64,000 nucleotides of DNA from Thermococcus sp. 18S1 (lineage in GTDB: Archaea > Methanobacteriota_B > Thermococci > Thermococcales > Thermococcaceae). The stretch covers positions 1,488,001-1,552,000 of the forward strand of contig NZ_SNUU01000001.1 of the NCBI RefSeq assembly GCF_012027645.1. Direction: 5' to 3'. Made by a program: the position numbers and the translations under genes. Shown piece by piece: positions 54,125 to 62,779 of the stretch. Below the pieces are notes generated by a model, which had not been told where the DNA came from, did no database searches, and saw only the letters and a program-made list of their open reading frames with translations. How positions within the stretch are numbered: position 1 is the first letter of the stretch; every line of letters begins with the position of its first letter.

Positions 54125-54856
54125 ATGCTGGGATACCTCTTCGATTTCCTGCTCGGTATCGGCATCGGCCTAATAGCCGGTCTCTTTGGGGTCGGTGGGG
54201 GATTTCTCATAGTCCCCGCCCTGACGATACTGGGCCTGCCGATACACGTGGCCATCGGGACGAGTTTGGCATGCATAGTCCTCAGTTCCCTCTCCGCGGC
54301 GGTCACACATATAAGGCGGGGAACGGTTCTCTACCGTGTTGTGGCCATTAAAGAGGTATTTTCAGTGCCCGCTGCCTTAGTGGGTGCATACGCCTCCTCA
54401 CTGCTTCCTGAGGGTATTCTCAAGTCCACGTTCATACTGCTCCTTCTCTACCTGTCGTTTAAGATGTGGAGGGACGAAACTGCCCCCGATCTTGAGGGAG
54501 GAGAACTCAAAACCCTCCGAATTTCGGCGGTGGGAATTCTCTCGGGCTTGATTTCTGGACTGCTGGGCATCAGTGGAGGCATTTTGAACGTCCCGCTTTT
54601 CCATGCCTATGTAAGGATTCCCATGAAATATGCCGTCGGCACATCAAGCCTGGCCCTTTTTTTCACCGCCCTTGCGGCCTCTTTCGGCCACTACCGCCTC
54701 GGACAGGTTGATATACACACGGCTCTTCTTCTTGCACCGGGCCTTCTTGTGGGGGCCAGAATTGGGGCTCTTCTGGTTCATAGGGCTCATCCACGGCATC
54801 TTCGGAAGGCGTTTTCCGCCATTCTGGTGGTTGTGGCAATCAAAATGCTCCTTTAG
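54125..54856 (+). CDS. Second TauE/SafE family exporter-like protein
   Basis: 243 residues with two repeats (FGVGGGFLIVPALTILG and LGISGGILNVPLFHAY). A paralogue of 52816-53580. No ribosome binding site precedes ATG 54125; a TATA box (AATTTTTAAC, about 54092-54101) about 28 nt upstream suggests a leaderless message. A longer frame upstream overlaps the antisense gene and is not supported. Confidence 0.88.
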   Translation: MLGYLFDFLLGIGIGLIAGLFGVGGGFLIVPALTILGLPIHVAIGTSLACIVLSSLSAAVTHIRRGTVLYRVVAIKEVFSVPAALVGAYASSLLPEGILKSTFILLLLYLSFKMWRDETAPDLEGGELKTLRISAVGILSGLISGLLGISGGILNVPLFHAYVRIPMKYAVGTSSLALFFTALAASFGHYRLGQVDIHTALLLAPGLLVGARIGALLVHRAHPRHLRKAFSAILVVVAIKMLL

Positions 54857-55044
54857 GGCACATATTTATTAACACCTCGCCGAATACAGAACTGGGAGAA
54901 CCGGAGGCCAGATTTCAGGGAGTGCACTGGGCGTAATTAAACAGTTAGGGTGGAAACTTAAACTCGTAACTGAATATTGCATTTTAAGCCCGTTGGCATG
55001 ATGTGTACCCTGCAACTCACCTCTCAGCGGTGATTAAAAAGAAT

Positions 55045-55060
55045 GGAACGCTCTGAAACG
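55045..55060 (+). promoter_or_regulatory. Upstream element shared by the two secreted/HTH modules (copy A)
   Basis: GGAACGCTCTGAAACG, repeated with one change at 57274-57289. It lies just upstream of the core promoter of the gene at 55118; GAACG here also pairs with CGTTC eight bases on. The 261-bp space before it contains no gene that I can see. Confidence 0.55.
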
Positions 55061-55117
55061 TTCGTTCCGTCGGAGTCCTCAAATAGGTTTAGCACCTAGC
55101 GTTCATCGGTGATGCCC

Positions 55118-56323
55118 ATGAAGGGGATGAAGGGCTTTGCACTGGCCCTGGCAACCTTGCTCCTTGGTAGCATAATACCGCTGGGTCTTGCGGAGAGCAA
55201 CAACACCACGGGGTCGTACACAGGAGTACTCGACAACAGCACCAGGGAGATGGTGATAGCGGGTCAGCTGATTGATCAGCTTCAGAGACTGAGCAAGTTC
55301 GCCGAAGATAAGATAGAACCTATAAAGGACAAGCTGCCCGAGAACTCGACGATACTAACCCACTACGAGCTCGCAGAGGACTACAAGGAAAAGGCGGTGA
55401 GTGAATACGAGGCCGGCGACTACTACAACTCGATACTCGACAGCCTCACTGCCATGCACCACTATAAGGTTGCCCTCTCAGCTCTTAAGGAGGCCAAAGA
55501 GAAGGTTCAGGATGTAAGGGAACGCATCAAAATGGAAATCGAGCGCATGACGGAGTACTTCAGATTCGTTGAAAAGACCATAAGGCTGGCGGAGAACCAG
55601 GGGATAGACGTGAGCAACCTCACCGCACTCTACAACGAGACCAAGGATGCCTACAAAGTTGTGCTAGATGACCTTAAGGCCGGGGACTACGAAAAGGCCA
55701 AGGCAGACTATGAAGTTGCCAAGGAGAAGAAAGCTCTCCTCGACGAGGAGCTGAGAAAGGTCCGCGAAGAGCTCGCCTATGCAAACGCTGACAAGATCGT
55801 CAAGGACTTCCTGATCAAGGGCGAGAAAGGAATGGAGATAGCTCAGAAGGCAATCGAAGTTGGGGAGCAGAACGGCTACAACGTGACGGAGCTCCAGGAG
55901 AGGCTCGATGCTTTCTCAGAGGTTTACAACCAGGTCAAGGCTCTTGCCGACGAGGGGGAGTGGGAGGACGCCCTTACCGTCATGAAGGATAACAGGGAAA
56001 CCATAGTTGAGTTCCACAACGCCGTTGAGTTCGTACTCAGGAAGGTTCGCGAGAGAGAGCTCGATGAAAAGCTGAAGGACATCCGCGCTTTCCTCAGGGA
56101 GATGAACGACAGGATTCAGAAGGACGCAAAGGCGCTCCGCGAGCTTAGGAGCAGGGGCGTTGACACCACCCGGGCAGAGGTTCAGCTGAAAGTGGCCGCC
56201 CAGGAGCTCAGGATAGGCGTCGAGCTTCTCAAGGCAAAGAAGCCCCTCCAGGCCAAGGCCCACTTCGCAATAGCCCTGGACATGCTCCACAAGGTGGATG
56301 AGTTCATACTTGCCCACTCCTGA
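55118..56323 (+). CDS. Secreted helical-repeat protein (module 1)
   Basis: 401 residues. Signal peptide (LALATLLLGSIIPLGLAES) and then four helical repeats of about 55-95 residues. Repeat starts look like NQGIDVSNLTALYNETKDAY, EQNGYNVTELQERLDAFSEV and SRGVDTTRAEVQL, each followed by L-x-x-G-x-Y/W-E-x-A. Charged helices suggest coiled coil or TPR-like bundles; N-glycosylation sites are frequent at the N-terminus. Start ATG 55118 follows GGTGATGCCC. Thirty-three bases before a membrane HTH gene. Function unknown. Confidence 0.72.
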   Translation: MKGMKGFALALATLLLGSIIPLGLAESNNTTGSYTGVLDNSTREMVIAGQLIDQLQRLSKFAEDKIEPIKDKLPENSTILTHYELAEDYKEKAVSEYEAGDYYNSILDSLTAMHHYKVALSALKEAKEKVQDVRERIKMEIERMTEYFRFVEKTIRLAENQGIDVSNLTALYNETKDAYKVVLDDLKAGDYEKAKADYEVAKEKKALLDEELRKVREELAYANADKIVKDFLIKGEKGMEIAQKAIEVGEQNGYNVTELQERLDAFSEVYNQVKALADEGEWEDALTVMKDNRETIVEFHNAVEFVLRKVRERELDEKLKDIRAFLREMNDRIQKDAKALRELRSRGVDTTRAEVQLKVAAQELRIGVELLKAKKPLQAKAHFAIALDMLHKVDEFILAHS

Positions 56324-56356
56324 CCTTTCCTTTTTAGTTTATGGAGGGATGCTTAA

Positions 56357-57196
56357 ATGAGACTTAAATGGGTCCCAATCCTCATGATGATAACGCTCAT
56401 CCTCCTGCCCGGGGTTAGTTCCTATACTGTTTCATCCCTGGTTTTGACGGTCTACAATGACGGCTACGTCAAGGTTGAATACGAAATCCTGCCCGCGGAG
56501 TATTCATCCCAGATTGAACTTCCCCTCCTCGGCGACCATTACGAGAACGTTATCGTTGAGGACGGGAACGGAAATCCCCTCAACTTCAGGCTTGAGAACG
56601 GAAGCCTGTTCCTGTATTCCGGAGACGCCGGGGTAGTCAAAGTCTCCTACTATACCCCCGATCTGACCGTGAAGCAGGGTATGGTGTGGACGCTTCACGT
56701 CGCGACCAACGATTCCTTCACCGTTGTGCTGCCCGAAAACGCCATAGTGGTTGACCTGAGCGACATACCGCTTGAGATAGCCGGGAACTCGATAACAATG
56801 CCTCCCGGAAACCAGAGTGTTTCCTACACACTCAACGGCAGAGGGACTGGCAGTGAGGGTGGAACGGAAAGTCCAGTGTATCTGCTAATCCTGGCAGGTC
56901 TCGGGATGCTCGGAGGTTTGGCCTACGTGCTCTGGAGAAGGAAAAGCGGAGGAAAATCAATGCCAAGCCGTGAGGAGTTCCAGGCCAGGCTTGAGAACCT
57001 AGACCTCAACGAGGAGGAGAAGCGCGCGCTGCTCTACATCTTCGATAAGGGCGGAAAGGCCAGTCAGGCGGAGGTTCGTGAAGCGATAGGTCTGCCCAAA
57101 ACCACCGCATGGAGGATGTTCAAGCGCCTTGAGCGGAAGGGGCTGGTGAAGGTTCTTAAGGGCAGGAAGGAAAACTGGGTGGAACTCAGGTTTTAG
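56357..57196 (+). CDS. Membrane-anchored winged-helix protein (module 1)
   Basis: 279 residues. Signal sequence (1-22), an outside beta-rich domain (about 23-172, with VLTVYNDGYVKVEYEI and VVDLSDIPLEIAGNSITMP), one membrane helix (about 176-194), then a cytoplasmic winged helix (about 210-279, LLYIFDKGGKASQAEVREA and LPKTTAWRMFKRLERKGLV). This is a one-piece transmembrane regulator layout. Start ATG 56357 follows GGAGGGATGCTTAA. 45% or so of positions look shared with 58742 by eye in the C-terminal part. The outside ligand is unknown; the preceding secreted protein is a candidate. Confidence 0.78.
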   Translation: MRLKWVPILMMITLILLPGVSSYTVSSLVLTVYNDGYVKVEYEILPAEYSSQIELPLLGDHYENVIVEDGNGNPLNFRLENGSLFLYSGDAGVVKVSYYTPDLTVKQGMVWTLHVATNDSFTVVLPENAIVVDLSDIPLEIAGNSITMPPGNQSVSYTLNGRGTGSEGGTESPVYLLILAGLGMLGGLAYVLWRRKSGGKSMPSREEFQARLENLDLNEEEKRALLYIFDKGGKASQAEVREAIGLPKTTAWRMFKRLERKGLVKVLKGRKENWVELRF

Positions 57197-57273
57197 GCTT
57201 TAGAAGGGCAGATAAAACCTTCAACCCTCTTTTTCATCTTCTTAAGTGCTTTTTTGTGAAAGAGAAACTCGGA

Positions 57274-57289
57274 GGAACGTTCTGAAACG
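57274..57289 (+). promoter_or_regulatory. Upstream element shared by the two secreted/HTH modules (copy B)
   Basis: GGAACGTTCTGAAACG, one base different from copy A. Further similarity continues downstream (TCCGGCGGGTTCCTAATATA against TCCGTCGGAGTCCTCAAATA), ending in a TATA-like AATATA at about 57310-57317. Confidence 0.55.
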
Positions 57290-57350
57290 AGCAAAGTCCG
57301 GCGGGTTCCTAATATACGTGTGGACACCTACACAACATCAGGTGAGAGCC

Positions 57351-58685
57351 ATGAAGATGAGTATGAAAACACTGCTGGTGCTCTTCATAGGGGCACTGAT
57401 ACCACTCAGCACCGCCGCGTGGGCGGCCAGCGTAAACGCCACGGCAACCAACACAACCGCAGTGAGCAACCAGACTCTGCCGGTTAACGCCACGAACGTG
57501 ACCAACACCACCCCTGTTAACATGACCAACGTCACCAATACAACGAACACGAGCCTCCAGACCTCTGCGTACAATCTGCTTGTAATACTGGATAAGGTCG
57601 CCAACTACACCGCCGGCCTGATAGCCGAACTCAATGCGAGCAACATCACGATCTCCAACTACACCCTAGACCTCTACTCTCAGGCTGAAGCAACCCGTGC
57701 CCAGGCGTGGGAGCTTTACAACGCCGGCAACTACAGCGAGAGCATAAACGCCTCCATGAACGCCCTCTACCTCTACAAGGAGGTCATCGAGGAGCTTACC
57801 GACTACTACGAGGAGCACAAGGAGAAGAAAATGGAGGAAGAGCACGAGTACTATGAGACAATAATGGACGCCAAGGAGGAGCTTCACAGGGCCGCGGAGT
57901 ACTTCCCGTACGTTGAGAAAGTTATTGCGGAGGCCCAGAGTGAGGGTCTCAACGTCACCTACGTCGTGGAGCTTTACAACGAAACTAAAGCGGCTTACAT
58001 GGTCGTCGCCCAGGACCTTGCCAGCGGCAACATTACCGCCCTCAATGTGGACCTTGAGTACGCTGAGGAGCTCATGGACAAGCTTGAGGATGCTGTTGAG
58101 GATCTCTCTGAGGGTATCGTCGATGCAAAGGCCGATGAGATAAGCCATGCCTTCATGGAGAAGCTCCAGGAGCAGATGAGGCTCATGGAGAAACTAATGG
58201 CCATGCTCGGGAACTCCACGATAAACGCTACCTACCTTCAGGAGAACCTCGTGGAGCTCCAGACGATGTATGGGGAGTTTAACGCCCTCGTCGAGAGCGG
58301 CCAGTACGAGGAAGCCCTTGACATGCTCCACGACATCAACGAGGAGCTGAAGGAGATAATCGAGGACACCAAGGAGATAGAAAAGGAATACAAAGAAGAG
58401 AAAGAGCACAAGGAGAAGGAGCGCGAAGAGCAGGAAAAGGAGGAAAGGGAAGAGAGCGGAGATCACAGGGATGAAAAAGATGACGAAGATGAATATGCAG
58501 ATGATCACAAGGAGAAGGACGATCACAAGGACGAATACACCAACGATGAGGGCGGAGATGACCAGAATGGGGACTATGAGGAGCAGGATTCCCCCGATGA
58601 CGACAACGGCCAGCATGAGGACTCTGAGAATGACAGCGAGGACAGAGAGCACGATGGTAAGGACGAATCGGAGGATGGCGAGTGA
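57351..58685 (+). CDS. Secreted helical-repeat protein with acidic tail (module 2)
   Basis: 444 residues. Signal peptide (LLVLFIGALIPLSTAAWA), an Asn/Thr-rich segment packed with N-x-T sites (about 25-70), three helical repeats of the module-1 type (for example LNVTYVVELYNETKAAYMVV and NATYLQENLVELQTMY), a Lys/Glu coil and a tail of about 80 residues made almost only of Asp, Glu, His, Lys, Asn and Gly. The tail could bind cations. Start ATG 57351 follows AGGTGAGAGCC. Likely heavily glycosylated on the surface. Function unknown. Confidence 0.72.
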   Translation: MKMSMKTLLVLFIGALIPLSTAAWAASVNATATNTTAVSNQTLPVNATNVTNTTPVNMTNVTNTTNTSLQTSAYNLLVILDKVANYTAGLIAELNASNITISNYTLDLYSQAEATRAQAWELYNAGNYSESINASMNALYLYKEVIEELTDYYEEHKEKKMEEEHEYYETIMDAKEELHRAAEYFPYVEKVIAEAQSEGLNVTYVVELYNETKAAYMVVAQDLASGNITALNVDLEYAEELMDKLEDAVEDLSEGIVDAKADEISHAFMEKLQEQMRLMEKLMAMLGNSTINATYLQENLVELQTMYGEFNALVESGQYEEALDMLHDINEELKEIIEDTKEIEKEYKEEKEHKEKEREEQEKEEREESGDHRDEKDDEDEYADDHKEKDDHKDEYTNDEGGDDQNGDYEEQDSPDDDNGQHEDSENDSEDREHDGKDESEDGE

Positions 58686-58712
58686 ACATCCCCTTCTAAT
58701 ATCTTTTTAAAG

Positions 58713-58728
58713 GAGGTTTCTTAACCTC
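58713..58728 (+). promoter_or_regulatory. Inverted repeat before the module-2 regulator
   Basis: GAGGTT and AACCTC with four bases between, just after a TATA-like CTTTTTAAAG (about 58703-58712) and just before the GGAGGTG ribosome binding site. Could be an operator or an RNA hairpin. Confidence 0.4.
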
Positions 58729-58741
58729 TGGAGGTGCTTGG

Positions 58742-59674
58742 ATGAGGAGCAAAACAGTGATGGTACTCGCAATTGTGCTCATGATCCTGCCCCTCGTAAG
58801 CGGGCAGTACTCCGTCGAATCCCTCAGCCTTACGGTCTACTCCGACGGGTACGTTAAGGTAGTTGAGGTTATCGTTCCCGAGAACTACACGGTCAGCTTT
58901 TCCGTCCCGCTCCTCGCCACCAACGTTGAGGGGCTGACCGTTATCGACGAGAACGGGAAACCCCTGCCGTATGAGATAAACGGTTCCACCCTCACCGTGT
59001 ATTTTGAAAACGCCACTGGTGTTAGAGTAACCTATTACACCCCCGACCTGACCGCGAAAAACGGCGCCATATGGAGCCTTAGTTTCAGCTCAACCGTTCC
59101 AGTTAAAATCACGTTTCCGGATAACGCTGTCATTGTCGATCTCACCGACATACCCCTTGAGATAAATGGAAATTCAATACTAATGCCCGCCGGAAACCAG
59201 ACGGTGTCCTATGTCCTTGAATACAGTCCAACAGGAACAGAGGCCCCACCTTCGGGAACGACCACTGAACCCTCCAACTCAACGGTGCCCTCCAATCCAG
59301 ATTCTCCATCCCAGACCCCGAGTGCTCCGGATGAAGGCTCCACAAACTGGACAATGGTCGGGGTCCTGGTCCTCCTAGCACTCGCCGCCGGCGGGGGCTT
59401 TGTTTACATGAAGCGCGGGGGAGAAGAAAACGCCATTGGTATCAGCAGGGAGGACTTCGAGAGACGCCTCAAGGAGTACGAACTGACGAAGGACGAGGAG
59501 AAAGCCCTGCTCTACCTGTTCGACAGGGGCGGCAGGGCCAGGCAGGCAGAGGTCCGGGAGATGCTCGGTATCCCGAAGACGACCGCCTGGAGAATGTTCC
59601 AGCGCCTTGAGAAACAGGGACTCGTGAGGGTCTACAAGAAGAAGAGGGAGAACTGGGTGGAGCTCAAACTTTGA
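58742..59674 (+). CDS. Membrane-anchored winged-helix protein (module 2)
   Basis: 310 residues. Same plan as 56357-57196: signal sequence, outside beta domain (VESLSLTVYSDGYVKVVEV, VVDLTDIPLE-like VIVDLTDIPLEINGNSILM), a longer Pro/Ser/Thr linker (about 165-200), one membrane helix (MVGVLVLLALAAGGGFVYM), and a cytoplasmic winged helix (LLYLFDRGGRARQAEVREM, LGIPKTTAWRMFQRLEKQG). Start ATG 58742 follows GGAGGTGCTTGG. Ends four bases from the convergent metG gene. Confidence 0.78.
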   Translation: MRSKTVMVLAIVLMILPLVSGQYSVESLSLTVYSDGYVKVVEVIVPENYTVSFSVPLLATNVEGLTVIDENGKPLPYEINGSTLTVYFENATGVRVTYYTPDLTAKNGAIWSLSFSSTVPVKITFPDNAVIVDLTDIPLEINGNSILMPAGNQTVSYVLEYSPTGTEAPPSGTTTEPSNSTVPSNPDSPSQTPSAPDEGSTNWTMVGVLVLLALAAGGGFVYMKRGGEENAIGISREDFERRLKEYELTKDEEKALLYLFDRGGRARQAEVREMLGIPKTTAWRMFQRLEKQGLVRVYKKKRENWVELKL

Positions 59675-59678
59675 GCAC

Positions 59679-61913
59679 TCACCTTATTCTCGCACCCAGC
59701 TTTATTTCTTTATCCGGCATGAGCAAAGCCACGTTCTCGCCGTCGTCAGCAGCGAGGAGCATTCCCTGGCTCTCTACTCCCCTGAGCTTCTTGGGTTCAA
59801 GGTTTGCTATGATGACGACGTAGTGGTTGAGCAGCTCTTCCGGCTTGTAGTACTTCTTCAGACCAGCGACGAGCTGCCTGACCTCGTCGCCCAGATCAAC
59901 CTTGACCACGTAGAGCCTGTCGGCGTTCGGGTGGTCCTTGACCTCGATTATCTTTCCAACCCTCAGGTCGACCTTCATGAAGTCATCAAAGCTTATGTGC
60001 TCCATGCTTTCACCACCTTTCTCCTTTTTCTTCACCTTCTCCCTCTTCGAGGCCTTTCCGGGCTTTTCAAATTTGGTCCCGATTTCATCTCCGTAGATGC
60101 TCTTAAGGATTGCCATGGCCTCTTCCCGTTTGGCCTCTCCGAAGCGCTCTAGGGCCACCTTCACCACATCGTCCCTCTTGTAGTATTTGTCGAGGAGGAG
60201 TCTTGCGCTGGTCGGGTTTCCTCTGGCTATGTAGTTCACGATGAAGTAGATTATGTCCTCATCAGTCACCTTCTTGAACATCGGACTGGCCTTCCTAACC
60301 CTGTGCCCGGCTGGAATCTCGGTGAACTCCCAGCGCTTGAGCTCTTCGAGGTTGAGGAGGTGCCATATCTTCTCGCTGGCATCTGGGAGGAACGGCTCAA
60401 GCAGGATTCCTAGGGCCTTGACTATCTGGAGGGATATGTTTACAGTCGTAGCTGTCCTTACGCGGTCGGTTTTGGCGGTCTTCCACGGCTTCTGGTAGTC
60501 GAAGTAGCGGTTGCCGAAGATTGCGAGCTCCATGACCCGCTTTAACGCGTCCTTGAACTTATACTTGGCTATCAGCTCCCCGGTCTCCTCGAAGGCCTTC
60601 TCAATTTCCTCAAGGGCCTGCCTGTCGAGGTCGTCCAGCTCGCCCCTCTCCGGCACGGTTCCATCGAAGTAGCGGTTGGCGAATGTCATCGCCCTGTGGA
60701 CGAAGTTTCCGAGGTTGTTCACCAGCTCCTCGTTTATCTTGCTCTTGAAGTCGGCGAAGCTGAAGTCGCTGTCCCTCGTCTCGGGCATTATTGCGGTGAG
60801 GTAGTAGCGCAGGTAGTCGGCAGGGAAGGCATCGAGGAACTCGTGGACCCATATGGCCCAGTTCCTGCTCGTTGAGAACTTCTTGCCCTCGAGGTTGAGG
60901 TACTCGTTGGCGGGAATGTCGTAGGGCAGGTTCCACTCGGCCTCGACTTCCTCATCCCTGTACTTGCCGTAGGCCATCAGGAAGGCCGGCCAGAATATGG
61001 CGTGGAAGGGTACGTTGTCCTTGCCGATGAAGTGGATGACTTTCGTCTCGCCGTCGAGGTTGAGCCAGAACCTCTTCCACTCGTTCTCCCTTCCCTCTCT
61101 CTTCAGGTGCTCGATGGTGATGGAAATGTAGCCTATTGGCGCTTCGAACCATACGTAGAGCACCTTTCCTTTAACGTCCTCGTCGTCGAGGGGGACAGGT
61201 ATTCCCCAGTTGAGGTCCCTCGTCATGGCCCTCTCTTCGAGGCCCTCGTTAATCCAGCCGAGGACGGTGTTCCTGACGTTTGGCTTCCAGTGCTCCTGAC
61301 TGAGAACCCACTCCTTCAGCCGCTCCTCGAAGTCCTGCATGCGGATGTAGTAGTGGGCGGAGTCTTTTGTGGTGATGGGATTGCCGCACAGGTTGCAGCG
61401 CGGGTTTATGAGTATCTCCGGAGTCAGGGGGTGGCCGCAGACCTCACACTGGTCACCGCGCTGGTTTTCGGCCCCACAGTAGGGGCAGGTTCCTATTACA
61501 AACCTGTCCGGGAGGAACATTTTATCGTGCTCGCAGTAGGCCTGCTTGGTGACCTTCTTGACGAGATGTCCGTTCTCAAGCGCCTTGAGGAAGAACTCCT
61601 GGCTTATGCGGTAGTGAACCGGCAGCTCGGTCCTGCCGAAGTAGTCGAAGCTTATCTTCGCCCTCTCAAAGGTCGTCTTTATGTGCTCATGGAACTCGTC
61701 GACGATCTCCCTGGCGCTCCTGTTCTCCTTGAGTGCGCGGAAGGTTATGGGGGTTCCGTGTTCATCGGTTCCACAGACGAAGAGCACTTCCTCTCCCTTG
61801 AGCCTCAGATAACGGACGAAGATGTCCGCTGGAAGGTACGCTCCTGCCAGGTGTCCCGCGTGAATCGGCCCGTTAGCGTAAGGGAGTGCGGAGGTTACCA
61901 TGTACCTGACCAT
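59679..61913 (-). CDS. metG: Methionine--tRNA ligase
   Basis: 744 residues, class I synthetase. HIGH motif as HAGH (IHAGHLAGAYLP), zinc knuckles CPYCGAENQRGDQCEVCG and CNLCGNPI, KMSKS-like KFSTSRNW, anticodon-binding helices, and a fused C-terminal EMAP-II type tRNA-binding domain (from about residue 635, VDLRVGKIIEVKDHPNADRL). In some archaea this last domain is a separate gene. Start ATG 61913 follows GGTGGTTAAA. Confidence 0.97.
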   Translation of the reverse strand: MVRYMVTSALPYANGPIHAGHLAGAYLPADIFVRYLRLKGEEVLFVCGTDEHGTPITFRALKENRSAREIVDEFHEHIKTTFERAKISFDYFGRTELPVHYRISQEFFLKALENGHLVKKVTKQAYCEHDKMFLPDRFVIGTCPYCGAENQRGDQCEVCGHPLTPEILINPRCNLCGNPITTKDSAHYYIRMQDFEERLKEWVLSQEHWKPNVRNTVLGWINEGLEERAMTRDLNWGIPVPLDDEDVKGKVLYVWFEAPIGYISITIEHLKREGRENEWKRFWLNLDGETKVIHFIGKDNVPFHAIFWPAFLMAYGKYRDEEVEAEWNLPYDIPANEYLNLEGKKFSTSRNWAIWVHEFLDAFPADYLRYYLTAIMPETRDSDFSFADFKSKINEELVNNLGNFVHRAMTFANRYFDGTVPERGELDDLDRQALEEIEKAFEETGELIAKYKFKDALKRVMELAIFGNRYFDYQKPWKTAKTDRVRTATTVNISLQIVKALGILLEPFLPDASEKIWHLLNLEELKRWEFTEIPAGHRVRKASPMFKKVTDEDIIYFIVNYIARGNPTSARLLLDKYYKRDDVVKVALERFGEAKREEAMAILKSIYGDEIGTKFEKPGKASKREKVKKKEKGGESMEHISFDDFMKVDLRVGKIIEVKDHPNADRLYVVKVDLGDEVRQLVAGLKKYYKPEELLNHYVVIIANLEPKKLRGVESQGMLLAADDGENVALLMPDKEIKLGARIR

Positions 61914-62073
61914 TTTAACCACCGTCCCGGCAATGGGTTTAGCCCCTTATAAGACCTGCGGGTTTTAAACATTACGGTGGGTTATTTTTAAATAGGCAAA
62001 ATATGTTGAGTTATGCATATCCATGGACCAAAGGTTTTAGTTTGGATGGCATCCACGACCGGTGGTGGGTATC

Positions 62074-62421
62074 ATGAAGGCCAGAATCGTTGAGCGCTTC
62101 AAGTTTGAGGCAGCCCACGCCGTTATCATTGAAGGAAAGCCGGAAGAGGTACACGGACACACATTCAGACTAGAGGTGGCCGTGGAAGGCCCCCTGAAGA
62201 ACGGCTACGTGATGGACTTCCTTGAGCTGAGGGGGATTGTGAATGAAATCATTGGGAAGCTCGACCACAGGAATCTAAACACGCTCTTCGAGAACCCCAC
62301 AACTGAAAACGTTGCCCTGTGGATGGCGGAAGAACTCAAGAAGAGGCTCCCCGAGGGGGTGCGGCTTCAGAGGGTAGTCCTCTGGGAGGGCGAGGAGAAC
62401 GGGGTGGAGTTTGAGTTCTGA
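62074..62421 (+). CDS. 6-pyruvoyl-tetrahydropterin synthase family enzyme, PTPS-III-like
   Basis: 115 residues. Zinc histidines in FEAAHAV and VHGHTF, and the late catalytic pair LDHRNLN and TTENVALW. The catalytic Cys of PTPS/QueD is replaced: the stretch reads EEVHGH, giving the ExxHGH form of PTPS-III, known to act as a dihydroneopterin aldolase substitute in folate-type pterin synthesis. So a role in archaeal tetrahydropterin making is favoured over queuosine-type bases. Start ATG 62074 follows GGTGGTGGGTATC; TATA box TTTTTAAATA at about 61985-61994 gives a leader of about 55 nt. Confidence 0.85.
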   Translation: MKARIVERFKFEAAHAVIIEGKPEEVHGHTFRLEVAVEGPLKNGYVMDFLELRGIVNEIIGKLDHRNLNTLFENPTTENVALWMAEELKKRLPEGVRLQRVVLWEGEENGVEFEF

Positions 62422-62479
62422 GGACATATTGTCCCCTCAAACCGCAAGACTTTTTTCGTCTTGTTGTCTATTACTGTCG

Positions 62480-62779
62480 ATGGTCATGAAGACTCTGGGG
62501 GAGATAGAAACTATCCTAAAGGCCCACAAAAATGAGCTGAAGGAGAGGTTTGGAGTAAAGGAGATTGGGATATTCGGTTCCTACGTCCGCGGAGAGGCCA
62601 AGGAAACGAGCGATATTGACATTCTGGTTGACTTCTACGAGGTTCCTTCCCTGTTCAGGTTCATAGAGCTCGAGGAGTACCTCGAGGAACTTCTCGGTGT
62701 AAGGGCTGACCTCGTTCTAAAGTCCGCTTTGAAGCCCAAAATTTCCGAATATGTGATGAGGGAGGTCATCTACGTATGA
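62480..62779 (+). CDS. mntA: MNT nucleotidyltransferase antitoxin
   Basis: 99 residues (ATG 62480; ATG 62486 is an alternative). Minimal nucleotidyltransferase motif GS-x10-D-x-D as GSYVRGEAKETSDID, with later Asp in RADLVL. In MntA/HepT type VII systems it blocks the toxin by adding AMP to a tyrosine. The stop overlaps the toxin start (ATGA). No clear ribosome binding site before either ATG. Confidence 0.88.
   Translation: MVMKTLGEIETILKAHKNELKERFGVKEIGIFGSYVRGEAKETSDIDILVDFYEVPSLFRFIELEEYLEELLGVRADLVLKSALKPKISEYVMREVIYV

Noticed and set aside
54990-55040. ATGATG and CTGA-like words before the module-1 promoter
   Set aside because: Boxes are in the wrong order and no end stem forms.
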